From Phycisphaerae bacterium (GTDB lineage: Bacteria; Planctomycetota; Phycisphaerae; UBA1845; UTPLA1): a DNA stretch of 64,000 nucleotides. Positions 54,877-63,557 of the stretch are shown one piece after another. Numbering within the stretch: the stretch's first letter is position 1; the number at the start of each line of letters is the position of its first letter. The notes under the pieces were generated by a model that was not told the DNA's origin, did not search any database, and was given only the letters and a program-made list of their open reading frames with translations. Both the position numbers and the translations under genes were made by a program. The DNA is taken from the NCBI GenBank assembly GCA_019636475.1, contig JAHBXN010000008.1, forward strand, positions 62,001 through 126,000, read 5' to 3'.

Positions 54877-56442
54877 CTACCGGTTGGTTGACGGCTGGGT
54901 CGCTGCCGGGCCAGGAATGTCCGGCCATTTCACGAGCAGCCGAAGTGCGTCGTCCATTTTGCTCTTGGGTGAGGGCATGGAACTGTCGGCGTTATAGAAA
55001 ATCGCGAAGGCGAGCCACTTCTCATCCTCGGTTTTCAGGAAGCCGGCGAGCGTCCATACATTGTTGATGTAGCCGGTCTTTGCGAAAACGCGGTTGCGGG
55101 TGGAAGGATCGCGCAAACGTTTCTTCAGGGTGCCCTCTTCGCCGGGGATCGCCAGCGAATCTCTAAGCAGATCAAACGCGGGCCGACCGCTCTTGTAGAT
55201 GTACTTCAGGATCAGTGTCGCAGCATTTGCACTCAGGCGATTGTATCGGGAGAGTCCGCTGCCGTCGTCGATCGTGATCTGATTCGCCGGCGCCCCGACC
55301 TTTCTGAGAAACGTATGAACCATTGACCGGCCGGAGTCCCACGTCCCGACTTCTCCATCAATCGCCCCGAGCGTCTTGAGCAACGCTTCGGCGAACATCC
55401 CGCGACTGTCCTTGCCGCAGCGCCGCAAGGCGTTGGCCAGAGGCGATCGATGGATGTGAACGATATGACACTCCTTCGGCAGGCGGCCGCCCTCAAGCCG
55501 GATCTTCTCGCGGACAACATCGCCGCCGACTTTGATCCCGTTGGTGGCAAGAATGGTCCGCACGACGGATCCGAAGTAAAGACCGGGATCGCGCACGGTC
55601 ACCTTCTCGAGGATGCCGGGTTTCGATACGCCGCCGCGAACGATCAGCGTGTCTGAATCCGCCGGCCGCGATGCAACGAGGCCGTTCTTGCCGCCCGTCA
55701 CCGTGTCGTTTTTCACTTTCACATAAGTGTTGCCGGGGACGAGCAGTACTTTGGCCTTCTTGCCCGGTTCGGTCGGTGTGACGGACGCTTTGACGCAATT
55801 CTCCGCGAAATTGAGGCCGCCGACGGGCGCTTCATACCATGCCTGGTACTGGTTGGCGGGCCACTGCGGGTGGGTGAACTGTTGATCGAACACGGAGTCA
55901 TCGATCACGATATTACCGGGGATCTGCTTGATGCCTGCCTTCTTGAGCGACGCGGCCCATTCGTGAAGGACGCTCGTGATGCTCGTGCCGCTCTCCACTG
56001 CCAGGCGATCGTCACCCAGCGTCGGATCGCCGCTCCCCAGAATGACGAGATCCACGTCGCGAATCGCCAGCACGGTCTGATACTTGTAGTCAACTCCCAG
56101 CATATCGACGGCTGCCGACATCATGAGCAATTTCATATTGCTGGCCGGGATGAGCGGATCAGTGGCCTGATTGGCGTAAATGATTTCGCCCGAATCCAGC
56201 TCGATCACCTGCGCGCTGAGCCGTCCCTTCGCTCCCGGCTGCACAGCCAGAATGGCATCGAGGCGCGCCTTCAACAGCGCCGCCGGATCGATTCTGGAGG
56301 TGGATTTCGGCGCCTGCGGCTGCGCCCGAACCGCCGTGGACACAATCAGTCCGGCGAGAGCGAGGGCTGCGAACCACGTGATGCGGCGTGGGCTGTGAAT
56401 TCTAACGCGAAACGGCGCGAAATATCGGGCTTGGCGATTCAT
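54877..56442 (-). CDS. dacB: PBP4/DacB-type D-Ala-D-Ala carboxypeptidase with altered second motif
   Basis: The protein has 521 residues from ATG 56442. A signal peptide is present (ITWFAALALAGLIVSTAVRA). The nucleophile motif is PASNMKLLMM (SxxK). The third motif is FAKTGYINNV (KTG). DDGSGLSRYN is also conserved. At the second motif position the sequence is KDSRGMFAEALLKTL, i.e. S-R-G where the family has S-x-N. The Asn normally helps bind substrate. The protein trims D-Ala from peptidoglycan or cuts cross-links. Activity may be altered. Confidence 0.9.
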   Translation of the reverse strand: MNRQARYFAPFRVRIHSPRRITWFAALALAGLIVSTAVRAQPQAPKSTSRIDPAALLKARLDAILAVQPGAKGRLSAQVIELDSGEIIYANQATDPLIPASNMKLLMMSAAVDMLGVDYKYQTVLAIRDVDLVILGSGDPTLGDDRLAVESGTSITSVLHEWAASLKKAGIKQIPGNIVIDDSVFDQQFTHPQWPANQYQAWYEAPVGGLNFAENCVKASVTPTEPGKKAKVLLVPGNTYVKVKNDTVTGGKNGLVASRPADSDTLIVRGGVSKPGILEKVTVRDPGLYFGSVVRTILATNGIKVGGDVVREKIRLEGGRLPKECHIVHIHRSPLANALRRCGKDSRGMFAEALLKTLGAIDGEVGTWDSGRSMVHTFLRKVGAPANQITIDDGSGLSRYNRLSANAATLILKYIYKSGRPAFDLLRDSLAIPGEEGTLKKRLRDPSTRNRVFAKTGYINNVWTLAGFLKTEDEKWLAFAIFYNADSSMPSPKSKMDDALRLLVKWPDIPGPAATQPSTNR

Positions 56443-56758
56443 GCGGAGAAGTTTCACTGAATGCGGGCCGAGTCGCAAGTCTTTGACTTGTCGCTTCGGA
56501 ATCCCTAGAGTCGATTGGGGCGGTTGGAATTCGAACCCATCCCGGTTCTCTTGCGTTGAATATCGGCGACTGGTGACGATCGGGTGAAGCCCGCCCTCGC
56601 TGCGGCTTGGGCTGCTTTGCCGACACCGTCCGCACTCCCGCCGGCCGATTCGTGTCGGCCTCGCAGTGGTGAAATCCGCTGCGTTCGGATATCCTCGGGC
56701 GCAGTTTCAAGCAGGGAGCCTGGGGAGGCGCTTCTCATTTCCGTCGGTAGAGGGTGTG
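56443..56758. other. divergent intergenic region, 316 bases
   Basis: This lies between dacB (minus) and the receiver-like gene (plus). An open frame extends up to 56666 ahead of the receiver-like start but lacks a good ribosome site. I see no clear promoter pair or RNA gene. Confidence 0.35.
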
Positions 56759-57700
56759 ATGTCCGAACCTACGGTGCAAGTCCGACAGTCGTACCTGATC
56801 ATCTTTGACGGCAAGGACGACGCAATCTGCTCCGCCGGCGAGTTGATGATGAGCCATGGCGCGCCCATCGAATGGGTGCCCGACGTCTATTCAGCGATGG
56901 CTCAGCTCTGCACCGGAAACAGGCCGAATCATCTGCTTGTCGACGTTCGTATTCTGGATGACGGCGAATTGTCGTTCCTGAATCTCGCGCCGCGATACTT
57001 TCCGGATCTGAAGGTGACTGTTCCCGTTTTTGCGGGGACGCTCGATCGACTGAACGGCGTGAAGGGGCGCTATCAGACGGCTTCTTTGCAGGACATCACC
57101 GACGAAGCGATGGGCATTCGAGCGGCCGTTGAGGCGGACGTGGAAGACGAAGGCGAAGTCGTCGAATGGAGTGGCGAGGAATTGCTGGATACGGATGTCG
57201 AGGTCGCCGACGCGTTTGATGTCGCGGCTGATCGTTCGCGAACTTTGGATGTCGATCCGGAATCGGAGGAATCGATTCACGGTGGTGCATCGGCAGAATG
57301 GCCGCCGCAGGACGCATTTCATCCGGCGGACGCGCGCATCGCGGATTCCGGGTCGGACACCGACACCGGGGAGCAGCCGGAGGATGCCCGGTCGACGCAA
57401 GACGCGGACTCGGGACCACTCGATCGTTCAAGGCTGTCCACCGACGGCGGGGCCGAATCCGCTGATGCCGGCATGCCGTTGCACGAGGCCGTTCGCCGGA
57501 GGATGGGCGGCGAACCGAACCCGATCGGTCGCCGACTGCCGCCCGGGTCGATGGCATTTTCCGGTGGTGCCTCCAGTTCGGCACCCGAGCACCGGACAGA
57601 TGTCGATCGGGACGTGGCGATCACGCCCGAAGAAATCGAGGCCCTGCTGCGCACGGACGCCGATCTGACCGAGGAGGATGGCGGGGAGGTCGAACGATGA
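56759..57700 (+). CDS. receiver-like protein with disordered acidic middle and C-terminal EIEALL motif
   Basis: The protein has 313 residues from ATG 56759, with GAGGG 5 bases upstream. Residues about 10-110 look like a degenerate response-regulator receiver: QSYLIIFDGKDDAICSAGELM and NHLLVDVRILDDGELSFL. The middle 130 residues are Asp/Glu/Ser-rich and probably unfolded. The end has DVAITPEEIEALLRTDADL, close to the EIDALL motif by which FliM binds phospho-CheY. The stop overlaps the GGDEF gene start (ATGA), so the two form an operon for signalling. Confidence 0.65.
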   Translation: MSEPTVQVRQSYLIIFDGKDDAICSAGELMMSHGAPIEWVPDVYSAMAQLCTGNRPNHLLVDVRILDDGELSFLNLAPRYFPDLKVTVPVFAGTLDRLNGVKGRYQTASLQDITDEAMGIRAAVEADVEDEGEVVEWSGEELLDTDVEVADAFDVAADRSRTLDVDPESEESIHGGASAEWPPQDAFHPADARIADSGSDTDTGEQPEDARSTQDADSGPLDRSRLSTDGGAESADAGMPLHEAVRRRMGGEPNPIGRRLPPGSMAFSGGASSSAPEHRTDVDRDVAITPEEIEALLRTDADLTEEDGGEVER

Positions 57701-59034
57701 CGGACGGCCCACCGCTGCGGGATTCGCGACTCCTGATCATCGGCGATCTGGATCGACTCGGACCGATCATGCGTGACTGTTTCGCGCCGCGGCCGATTCA
57801 CGGCACACGCAATTACATCGCCGGCATCGCCGAAATTCCGCGCGCCAAGACGCAGGCCATTCTTGTCGGCCACGATCGGACCTGCCGGAATATTGAATCA
57901 GCCGTCACTGCCATCAAGAACGTGGCCGGGCCGAAGATTCCCGTAATCTTCTGCTGTGAGCCCGTATACGAATTCGTCGGCCGCCGCCTGCTGGATTTTG
58001 GCGTGGACGATTACATCATTTTTCCGCCCGAGCCGCTGGAGCTGGAACGTGCCCTGCGAGTCGCTTCCCGCGCGATGCACCAGCGGGCCGAGGCCGATGC
58101 CGCGGTGGCCGTGCCGATGCCGACGCCGGAGGAGCTGGCCAGGTTGGCGGATTTGCTGCCGCGCATTTCAAAGCACGATCCAAAGCGATTGTCGGCGATG
58201 GCGGCGCTGGTGGCCGTCGCAGTCAATGCGGATTGGGCGACGATTTCCTCCGACGGGAAGATGGGGCGTGCGGGACGCGGAAGTTCGCGGTCCGATTCGG
58301 CCGTGCTGGTTGAGCCGATCGTTGAAGGGGAGCAGCGCGGCGGACAGATTCGCGTCGGGCCGAAGGCGGACGATTCGGAGTACTCGGATGCGGATCGACA
58401 GAAGCTGCGGCATTACGGTTTGTTGCTCGGTCGGTTGCTCGAGGGGGCGCGCCGGGCGGAAGTCTGGCGCAAACTGGCATTGACCGACGATCTGACCGGT
58501 CTGCCCAATCGTCGTCAGTTGCTCGCATTCGTGAAGGAAAAGCTCGCGCTCGCTCGCCGTGACCGAATGACAGTGACCCTGCTCGTCTTCGACATCGACG
58601 ATTTCAAGAAATACAACGATCAGTACGGACACGATGCGGGCGACGAAATTCTGATCGAGGTCGGCAAGCTGTTCGCATCATGCAGCCGAAAGTCAGACCT
58701 CGTCGCTCGGCACGGTGGTGACGAATTCGTGGTCGTATTCTGGGATCCAGAAGGGCCGAGAGCCGTCGGCTCTGCGCCGCCCGAAGGCGTGATTGACGTG
58801 CTGAATCGCTTCCGCAGCGCGTTGCAGCGACACGCCTTTTCGAGGCTGGGGCCGGACGCCGTCGGATGTCTGACCATCAGCGGGGGAATCGCACATTTCC
58901 CCTGGCAGGCGACCACGACCCGGGGGCTGATTGAGGCGGCGGATCGTGCACTCCTTCAGGCGAAAGCCGCCGGGAAAAATCGATTCTGGGTGGTTGGCCG
59001 CGGGGATGTCGGCATCGAGGTTGAGAAGGCCTGA
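57697..59034 (+). CDS. receiver-like/GGDEF diguanylate cyclase
   Basis: The protein has 445 residues. The first 110 look like a receiver (DSRLLIIGDLDRLGPIMRDC, PVIFCCEPVYEFVGRRLLDFG) without a clear phosphorylation Asp. A linker of about 120 residues follows. The GGDEF domain (about 265-435) has LTDDLTGLPNRRQLLAFV, FDIDDFKKYNDQYGHDAGDEIL and RHGGDEFVVVFW with the GGDEF catalytic site near residue 340. RKSD 5 residues earlier is an RxxD inhibitory site. It should make c-di-GMP, with feedback control. Confidence 0.92.
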   Translation: MTDGPPLRDSRLLIIGDLDRLGPIMRDCFAPRPIHGTRNYIAGIAEIPRAKTQAILVGHDRTCRNIESAVTAIKNVAGPKIPVIFCCEPVYEFVGRRLLDFGVDDYIIFPPEPLELERALRVASRAMHQRAEADAAVAVPMPTPEELARLADLLPRISKHDPKRLSAMAALVAVAVNADWATISSDGKMGRAGRGSSRSDSAVLVEPIVEGEQRGGQIRVGPKADDSEYSDADRQKLRHYGLLLGRLLEGARRAEVWRKLALTDDLTGLPNRRQLLAFVKEKLALARRDRMTVTLLVFDIDDFKKYNDQYGHDAGDEILIEVGKLFASCSRKSDLVARHGGDEFVVVFWDPEGPRAVGSAPPEGVIDVLNRFRSALQRHAFSRLGPDAVGCLTISGGIAHFPWQATTTRGLIEAADRALLQAKAAGKNRFWVVGRGDVGIEVEKA

Positions 59035-59070
59035 ACAGGCCGTACGTCTCCGGGCGGCGGACAGCCCCGT

Positions 59071-59604
59071 TCAGATGCCGGCGCCGTGGCAGAATTCGAA
59101 GACCGGATCCGCAAATTCACCGACCGACTGATCGAGCAGCGAGTACGTTCCCATCACCATGAGCGGAGGCGAATAGACGTGGAGTGTCACCAGTTCGGCA
59201 CTTCCCGGTTGAAGATTCGATATCTGGTGAATGTCCGCATCCTGGGAACCGCACACCTGGCCCTCGTGCAGTTCTCGCGACGAGGCGGCGTAAATAAGGC
59301 CGTTGGCGCTCTTATTGAAGTATGTTTCCGTCGCGACGCCTTTGAGAATGCGCACCCCGCAGCTTGAGCCTCGGTGGTCATGGATCGGACTGCGTTGGCC
59401 GTTCTTCCAGCAGAGGATCAATGCATGGTATCCCGGACCGGCATGCATCAGGTTGCGACGATAGGTCTCGCCGCCGAACTTGACGAAGTCCTTCACGTCA
59501 TTGAGCGTGATCGACAGTTCCGCCAGCATCGACGTCAGTTCATCGAGCGGCACGCGCTGCGGATGGCAGTCCATTCGGGCGAGAAAATCGGATAACTTCA
59601 GCAT
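59071..59604 (-). CDS. cysteine dioxygenase-like cupin
   Basis: The protein has 177 residues from ATG 59604. The iron site is SPIHDHRGSSCGVRILKG: two His ligands and a Cys at the position of the cross-linked Cys-Tyr of cysteine dioxygenase. The third His is in ADIHQISNL. A YSPPLMVMGTY stretch is typical. It turns Cys into cysteine sulfinate. It lies 80 bases after sat on the same strand, both in sulfur metabolism. Confidence 0.87.
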   Translation of the reverse strand: MLKLSDFLARMDCHPQRVPLDELTSMLAELSITLNDVKDFVKFGGETYRRNLMHAGPGYHALILCWKNGQRSPIHDHRGSSCGVRILKGVATETYFNKSANGLIYAASSRELHEGQVCGSQDADIHQISNLQPGSAELVTLHVYSPPLMVMGTYSLLDQSVGEFADPVFEFCHGAGI

Positions 59605-59684
59605 CTTGGCGACTCCACGTCCGCACCGCATTCAACCACAGAAGATTCTACCACGTGCCAGCCGCCGGCGCCGCCGGAGCGGCG

Positions 59685-60935
59685 TCACTTCTTCATTTTT
59701 TCGATCAGAATTCTGGCGGTCTCGGGTCGCATGATCCGCGGGTCCGGCAGCTTTCCAGCCTGCAATTCCTCGCGAATCTGCCTGCCGGAAATCGAAACCG
59801 GCTTTTCATTGGGATGCTGCTCAACCAGGGCGACACGACCGACGCTTTCGTAAAAAGCGGCAAATCCGACCTTGACCGGCTGAATCTCCAGCTTGCCGGG
59901 CAGTTGATCGTAGATGCGCTGGGCATCGAGCCCGTCCCAGATGTCGCTCCCGTCATCATAAGGGGCATCGGCATGCTTTCGACCGATGATGATGTGGGTG
60001 AAACCGTAGTTCTGTCGGTAGATGCCGTGCATGACGGCCTCGCTCGGGCCGGCGTAGAACATCTTGATATCAAGGCCGAGGAGTATGACGCGGTCGTGCA
60101 GTGTGTAGGACTTGCCGGCCCAGAGTGCCTCATCCTTGTCACCTTGTCCAAGGGCGTTCTGCTCGATCAGTGCCTCATACGTGGCCATGCGCGTCGCGGC
60201 GTCCACGTCGTCCGATTTGGTCTCGCCGATCAGCGGGTTCAGCACGGCGCCGGCGGTATCGCAATCCCGTATCAGCGTTTCGAGACCGTAAATCAGCGCA
60301 TACTCGTGGGCGCGGTGCAGCGGGTTGCGCGTCTGAAAAGCAACGACCTTGGTCCAGCCCTTCGCGGCGAAGAGCTTCCGGGTTTCTTCCGGTCGCAGGA
60401 CGTATTTCCCGTATTTCGGATTCTTCGGTTGGGGCAATACCTCGATTTCGCCGCCGACGAGCGCGTCGCGAGGGTCCGTCATGACCATGCGCCCGCCGGG
60501 GTGGTCGGTCCGGTCGGTTCGATAGACGGATTTGATGTACTTGGCTTTCTCGTAGTCGAAGAGGTCGCCGATCGTCAGCATCCCGACGAGTTGCCCTTGT
60601 CCGTTCTTCAACTGAACCTTCTGCCCGACGGAAAGCGAGGCGGCCTGGTCGGCGTAAATCGGGAGGGAGATCGGGATGGTCCACGCGTAGGATTCGCCGT
60701 TATGCTCAAGCGTGCCGGTGTCCAGGCTGTGATGCCATTGGTCTTTGCTCATTGGTCCGGTCAGCGGGCTCAATGCGCCGTCGCCGAATCGGTAGACGCT
60801 GGATAGGTCCGCGTCGTCCACCGCGATGGTTTCGAGGCTCGAAGCCTCCTTCTCGAATTCGGCCATTCGTTCAAGGGCGACGGTTCGATTGACCGGGGCC
60901 GAAAGTCCGCCGTGTACGGGGATCAGGTCACTCAT
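59685..60935 (-). CDS. sat: sulfate adenylyltransferase (ATP sulfurylase)
   Basis: The protein has 416 residues from ATG 60935. The active-site motifs are [21 protein letters not shown] (QxRN, HxxH) and [15 protein letters not shown] in place of the common GRDHAG. It also has [16 protein letters not shown] and [10 protein letters not shown]. This is the homo-oligomeric Sat type. It activates sulfate to APS; no APS kinase or reductase is in the window, so assimilatory or dissimilatory use cannot be told. An in-frame ATG at 61022 is less likely. Confidence 0.94.
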   Translation of the reverse strand: MSDLIPVHGGLSAPVNRTVALERMAEFEKEASSLETIAVDDADLSSVYRFGDGALSPLTGPMSKDQWHHSLDTGTLEHNGESYAWTIPISLPIYADQAASLSVGQKVQLKNGQGQLVGMLTIGDLFDYEKAKYIKSVYRTDRTDHPGGRMVMTDPRDALVGGEIEVLPQPKNPKYGKYVLRPEETRKLFAAKGWTKVVAFQTRNPLHRAHEYALIYGLETLIRDCDTAGAVLNPLIGETKSDDVDAATRMATYEALIEQNALGQGDKDEALWAGKSYTLHDRVILLGLDIKMFYAGPSEAVMHGIYRQNYGFTHIIIGRKHADAPYDDGSDIWDGLDAQRIYDQLPGKLEIQPVKVGFAAFYESVGRVALVEQHPNEKPVSISGRQIREELQAGKLPDPRIMRPETARILIEKMKK

Positions 60936-60954
60936 CTGGCGTCTCACAGTGTAT

Positions 60955-60985
60955 TTGATGTGGCGCGAACAAGCCTCGTTATAAT
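60955..60985 (+). promoter_or_regulatory. candidate promoter for aroB
   Basis: TTGATG (60955-60960) and a perfect TATAAT (60980-60985) lie 19 bases apart, slightly long. The leader would be about 85 bases. TTATAA here is symmetric, so sat on the minus strand could also use it. Confidence 0.35.
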
Positions 60986-61075
60986 TGGGACGCATCTTAG
61001 ATGCCGGGGGTGGATCATTCAACCTCGCGGGAAATCGGTCGGGCAGTCAGACGCCGTTGTGAGTGACGTGCATCA

Positions 61076-62170
61076 TTGATCACTGTAAACGTGAATCTGG
61101 CGAGTTGTGGATATCCGATTCGGATCGGCTCCGGCCTGCTCGATCGGGCCGGTGATGAATTCACCGCGCTGACGCGGGGCACTCGCGCGTCCATTGTGAC
61201 GGACGCCAACGTGGGGCCGCTCTACGCGGCTCGATTGGCGGATTCGCTCTCACGATGCGGTGTCGACTCGGCGATTTTCACGATCCGGGCAGGCGAGGCG
61301 GCCAAGTCCATGGACTCGGTGCGAGACCTGTACGACCGGCTCGCGGAACGCCGACACGCACGTGGGGAGCCCGTGATCGCGCTGGGCGGAGGGGTCGTCG
61401 GAGATGTGACGGGTTTTGTCGCCGCAACGTGGATGCGCGGTGTGCCGCTGATTCAGATTCCCACGACACTTGAGGCGGATCTCGACGCGGCAGTCGGCGG
61501 CAAGACCGCGGTGAATCATGCGGCGGGAAAAAACCTGATCGGAGCATTTCATCAGCCGGAACTTGTCCTTATCGATGTCGATTGTCTGTCAACGCTGGCT
61601 AATCGCGACTTCACGGCTGCTCTGGCGGAATCAGTGAAACACGCCGTCATCGAGGGCGATGAGTTTGTGCAGTGGCACGAGCGCCATGTTGATCAGATTC
61701 GGAATCGTGATTCGGCAACCACGATCGAATTGATTCGCCGCAATTGCGAGACCAAGGCGGCAATCGTGGCGTCGGATGAGCGCGAGCGATCTGTCGAGAG
61801 TGTCGGACGCGCGGCACTGAATCTGGGCCATACAATGGGGCACGCGCTTGAGGTGGCGAGCGGTTACGAACTGCGACATGGCGAGGCGGTGTCACTTGGC
61901 CTGATTGTGGCGATGGATCTCGCGGTGCGATGGGTTGGATTCGATGAAGCAATTCGTCAGCGAATCGAGCGTTTGATAGGCGCGCTCGGGCTGACCCTCC
62001 GTGTGAAAACCGCGCTCAACCGAGGCGTGATTGCCGGGTTCCTTGAAGTCGACAAAAAGCGTGGTCAGTCGGGCATCCGATTCGTCCTTCCTCGGCGACT
62101 GGGGGAACTCTGCTGGCATAACTGTCCCGGCAGCAATGAATTAAGCAAAAGCCTGGACCGAATCGACTGA
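61076..62170 (+). CDS. aroB: 3-dehydroquinate synthase
   Basis: The protein has 364 residues from TTG 61076. The N-terminus VNVNLASCGYPIRIGSGLLDRAG begins as in the family, supporting this start. Motifs: ALGGGVVGDVTGFVAATWMRGV, IPTTLEADLDAAVGGKTAVNH, and LNLGHTMGHALEVASGYELRHGEAVSLG. It needs NAD+ and a metal and makes the first carbocycle in the shikimate route. Confidence 0.95.
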   Translation: MITVNVNLASCGYPIRIGSGLLDRAGDEFTALTRGTRASIVTDANVGPLYAARLADSLSRCGVDSAIFTIRAGEAAKSMDSVRDLYDRLAERRHARGEPVIALGGGVVGDVTGFVAATWMRGVPLIQIPTTLEADLDAAVGGKTAVNHAAGKNLIGAFHQPELVLIDVDCLSTLANRDFTAALAESVKHAVIEGDEFVQWHERHVDQIRNRDSATTIELIRRNCETKAAIVASDERERSVESVGRAALNLGHTMGHALEVASGYELRHGEAVSLGLIVAMDLAVRWVGFDEAIRQRIERLIGALGLTLRVKTALNRGVIAGFLEVDKKRGQSGIRFVLPRRLGELCWHNCPGSNELSKSLDRID

Positions 62171-62237
62171 CGCCACGCCGGTATTTCGCAGAGGAATTTC
62201 GCACACCGGGGGAGGTGGGATTGTAACGAATATGATG

Positions 62238-62265
62238 GATGTTGGGGCGAAGATGTTGGGGCGAA
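62238..62265. repeat. exact tandem repeat, 14 bases twice
   Basis: GATGTTGGGGCGAA at 62238-62251 is repeated at 62252-62265. It may be a polymerase-slippage tract. Confidence 0.7.
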
Positions 62266-62371
62266 GTTGAGAATTGGGGTGCTCCACCATCTTCGTTTAG
62301 AAGTCCATATTAATGCGGTGGTTAGGTCGAAATTGGTCCCGATAATTTGGAACAAGAATGTGGCTTGCGCG

Positions 62372-62401
62372 TTGATTTCGGTCCCAGATTCGGTATATGA
62401 T
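62372..62401 (+). promoter_or_regulatory. sigma-70 promoter for PEP-CTERM gene
   Basis: TTGATT (62372-62377, 4 of 6) and TATGAT (62396-62401, 5 of 6), spacer 18. The leader would be about 95 bases to the start at 62503. Confidence 0.45.
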
Positions 62402-62502
62402 ACGCAGCGTAAGAGCCATGTTCGGAGTGATTGCGCACACTGGTTTTTTGGGGAAAGTCGCGCTTGGGGAAACTCTGAAGGTTGGCTGGGGAAAAGAAAC
62501 AG

Positions 62503-63228
62503 ATGCTTAAGGGTTTAAAACGCGCATCTATTCTGTGCGTGGCGGTGTTGATGGCCGCCTCGACGGCAAAAGCTGCGCCCTATTTGTATGGCGACTTCAT
62601 CGGAATGAATCCGGGTGAAGTTGACTTTCTCCAGGTCAAGGAGAACAGCGTAACGGATCCCGGCCTGATTCCGCTTTTCGACGGAAATGGAATGCCGATT
62701 CGGATCGGTAATACGCTGAAGTTCACTCCGACGACTTTTGTTTCATTTGCTCAGGGCGGCTCGGCTGACACGACGAGCGGCACGCTCACGATGCGCATCC
62801 GGGCGGACGTCGGACAGTTTCTCGGAGAAATTCGAATTCGTGAGATCGGCGATGCGTCTCTACTGGGTTCCGGCAATGCGGCCACCGCCGCGACCATAAA
62901 CGGTCTGCTGGTGCTCAGCGACATTGACCCCGGCCTGCTCAGCACGCAGACCAGTATTCTGACTGTCAACCCCGCAGCACCGTACACGCTGCCCGGCACC
63001 GGCTTCGTGGCGTTTGTCGCCGAGACTGTCATCAATCTTACCGGCCTGGGCGTTCGCGAGGTTGCCTTCAACTTCAACAATACGCTGCAAACCACCAGCC
63101 AGAACGGCACGACTTCGTTCATTCAGAAGAAGGAAATCCAGATCATCGTTCCGGAACCGGGCACCGTCAGCCTCCTGATCGTTGGCGCGGCCTTGATTCT
63201 CCGACGGGGGCGGCGCCGGCCCATCTGA
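62503..63228 (+). CDS. PEP-CTERM sorting-domain secreted protein
   Basis: The protein has 241 residues from ATG 62503, with GGGGAAAAG upstream. Signal peptide KRASILCVAVLMAASTAKAA. The C-terminus is a PEP-CTERM signal: VPEPG, a hydrophobic span (TVSLLIVGAALIL) and RRGRRRP. Exosortase cuts at such signals and moves the protein to the surface, often into an exopolysaccharide matrix; no exosortase gene is in the window. The body begins YLYGDFIGMNPGEVDFLQV and has many beta strands. The next gene encodes a paralogue. Confidence 0.9.
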   Translation: MLKGLKRASILCVAVLMAASTAKAAPYLYGDFIGMNPGEVDFLQVKENSVTDPGLIPLFDGNGMPIRIGNTLKFTPTTFVSFAQGGSADTTSGTLTMRIRADVGQFLGEIRIREIGDASLLGSGNAATAATINGLLVLSDIDPGLLSTQTSILTVNPAAPYTLPGTGFVAFVAETVINLTGLGVREVAFNFNNTLQTTSQNGTTSFIQKKEIQIIVPEPGTVSLLIVGAALILRRGRRRPI

Positions 63229-63557
63229 GACGCCCGGCCCGAAACCAGTTCGCACATCAGCGATTCACCAAGTCACCAATTCGAAGGCTCGCGCGAGGAA
63301 TCGCCGGGCCTTTTTTCATGCGATGTTCGGGAAGCTCCCGTTAGAGACCTGATGTTACGCGAAGGCTTCGGCGTCTGATAATCCGGCGTGCGTCATTTTC
63401 GGGCGTGGTGGTGGCACTTCCGCGCGCGACCGGCTTGAATTTGCCCGTGGGCCGTTCCTAACATCGATTGATCATTCGATCATGACGCCCGACATCCGTG
63501 CAGCGTCACTGATCGTGCTGTCTGAACAAATCCACTCACGAGTGGGGGGAACTTCCT
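63229..63557. other. intergenic between tandem PEP-CTERM-type genes, 329 bases
   Basis: It holds the terminator 63284-63316 and the ribosome site of the next gene (GGGGGA before 63558). I see no other gene. Confidence 0.5.
63284..63316 (+). terminator. likely intrinsic terminator after PEP-CTERM gene
   Basis: AAGGCTCG (63284-63291) pairs with CGGGCCTT (63305-63312) with one G-U pair and a 13-base loop. T-run to 63316. Confidence 0.75.

Larger units (their letters stand above)
62171..62502. other. PEP-CTERM gene upstream region, 332 bases
   Basis: No gene is supported; it is less G+C-rich than its surroundings. It holds an exact tandem repeat (62238-62265) and a likely promoter (62372-62401). 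The ribosome site GGGGAAAAG lies before 62503. Confidence 0.5.

Noticed and set aside
59655-60806. 383-residue open frame antisense to sat
   Set aside because: sat has full active-site motifs on the other strand; this frame has no family pattern.
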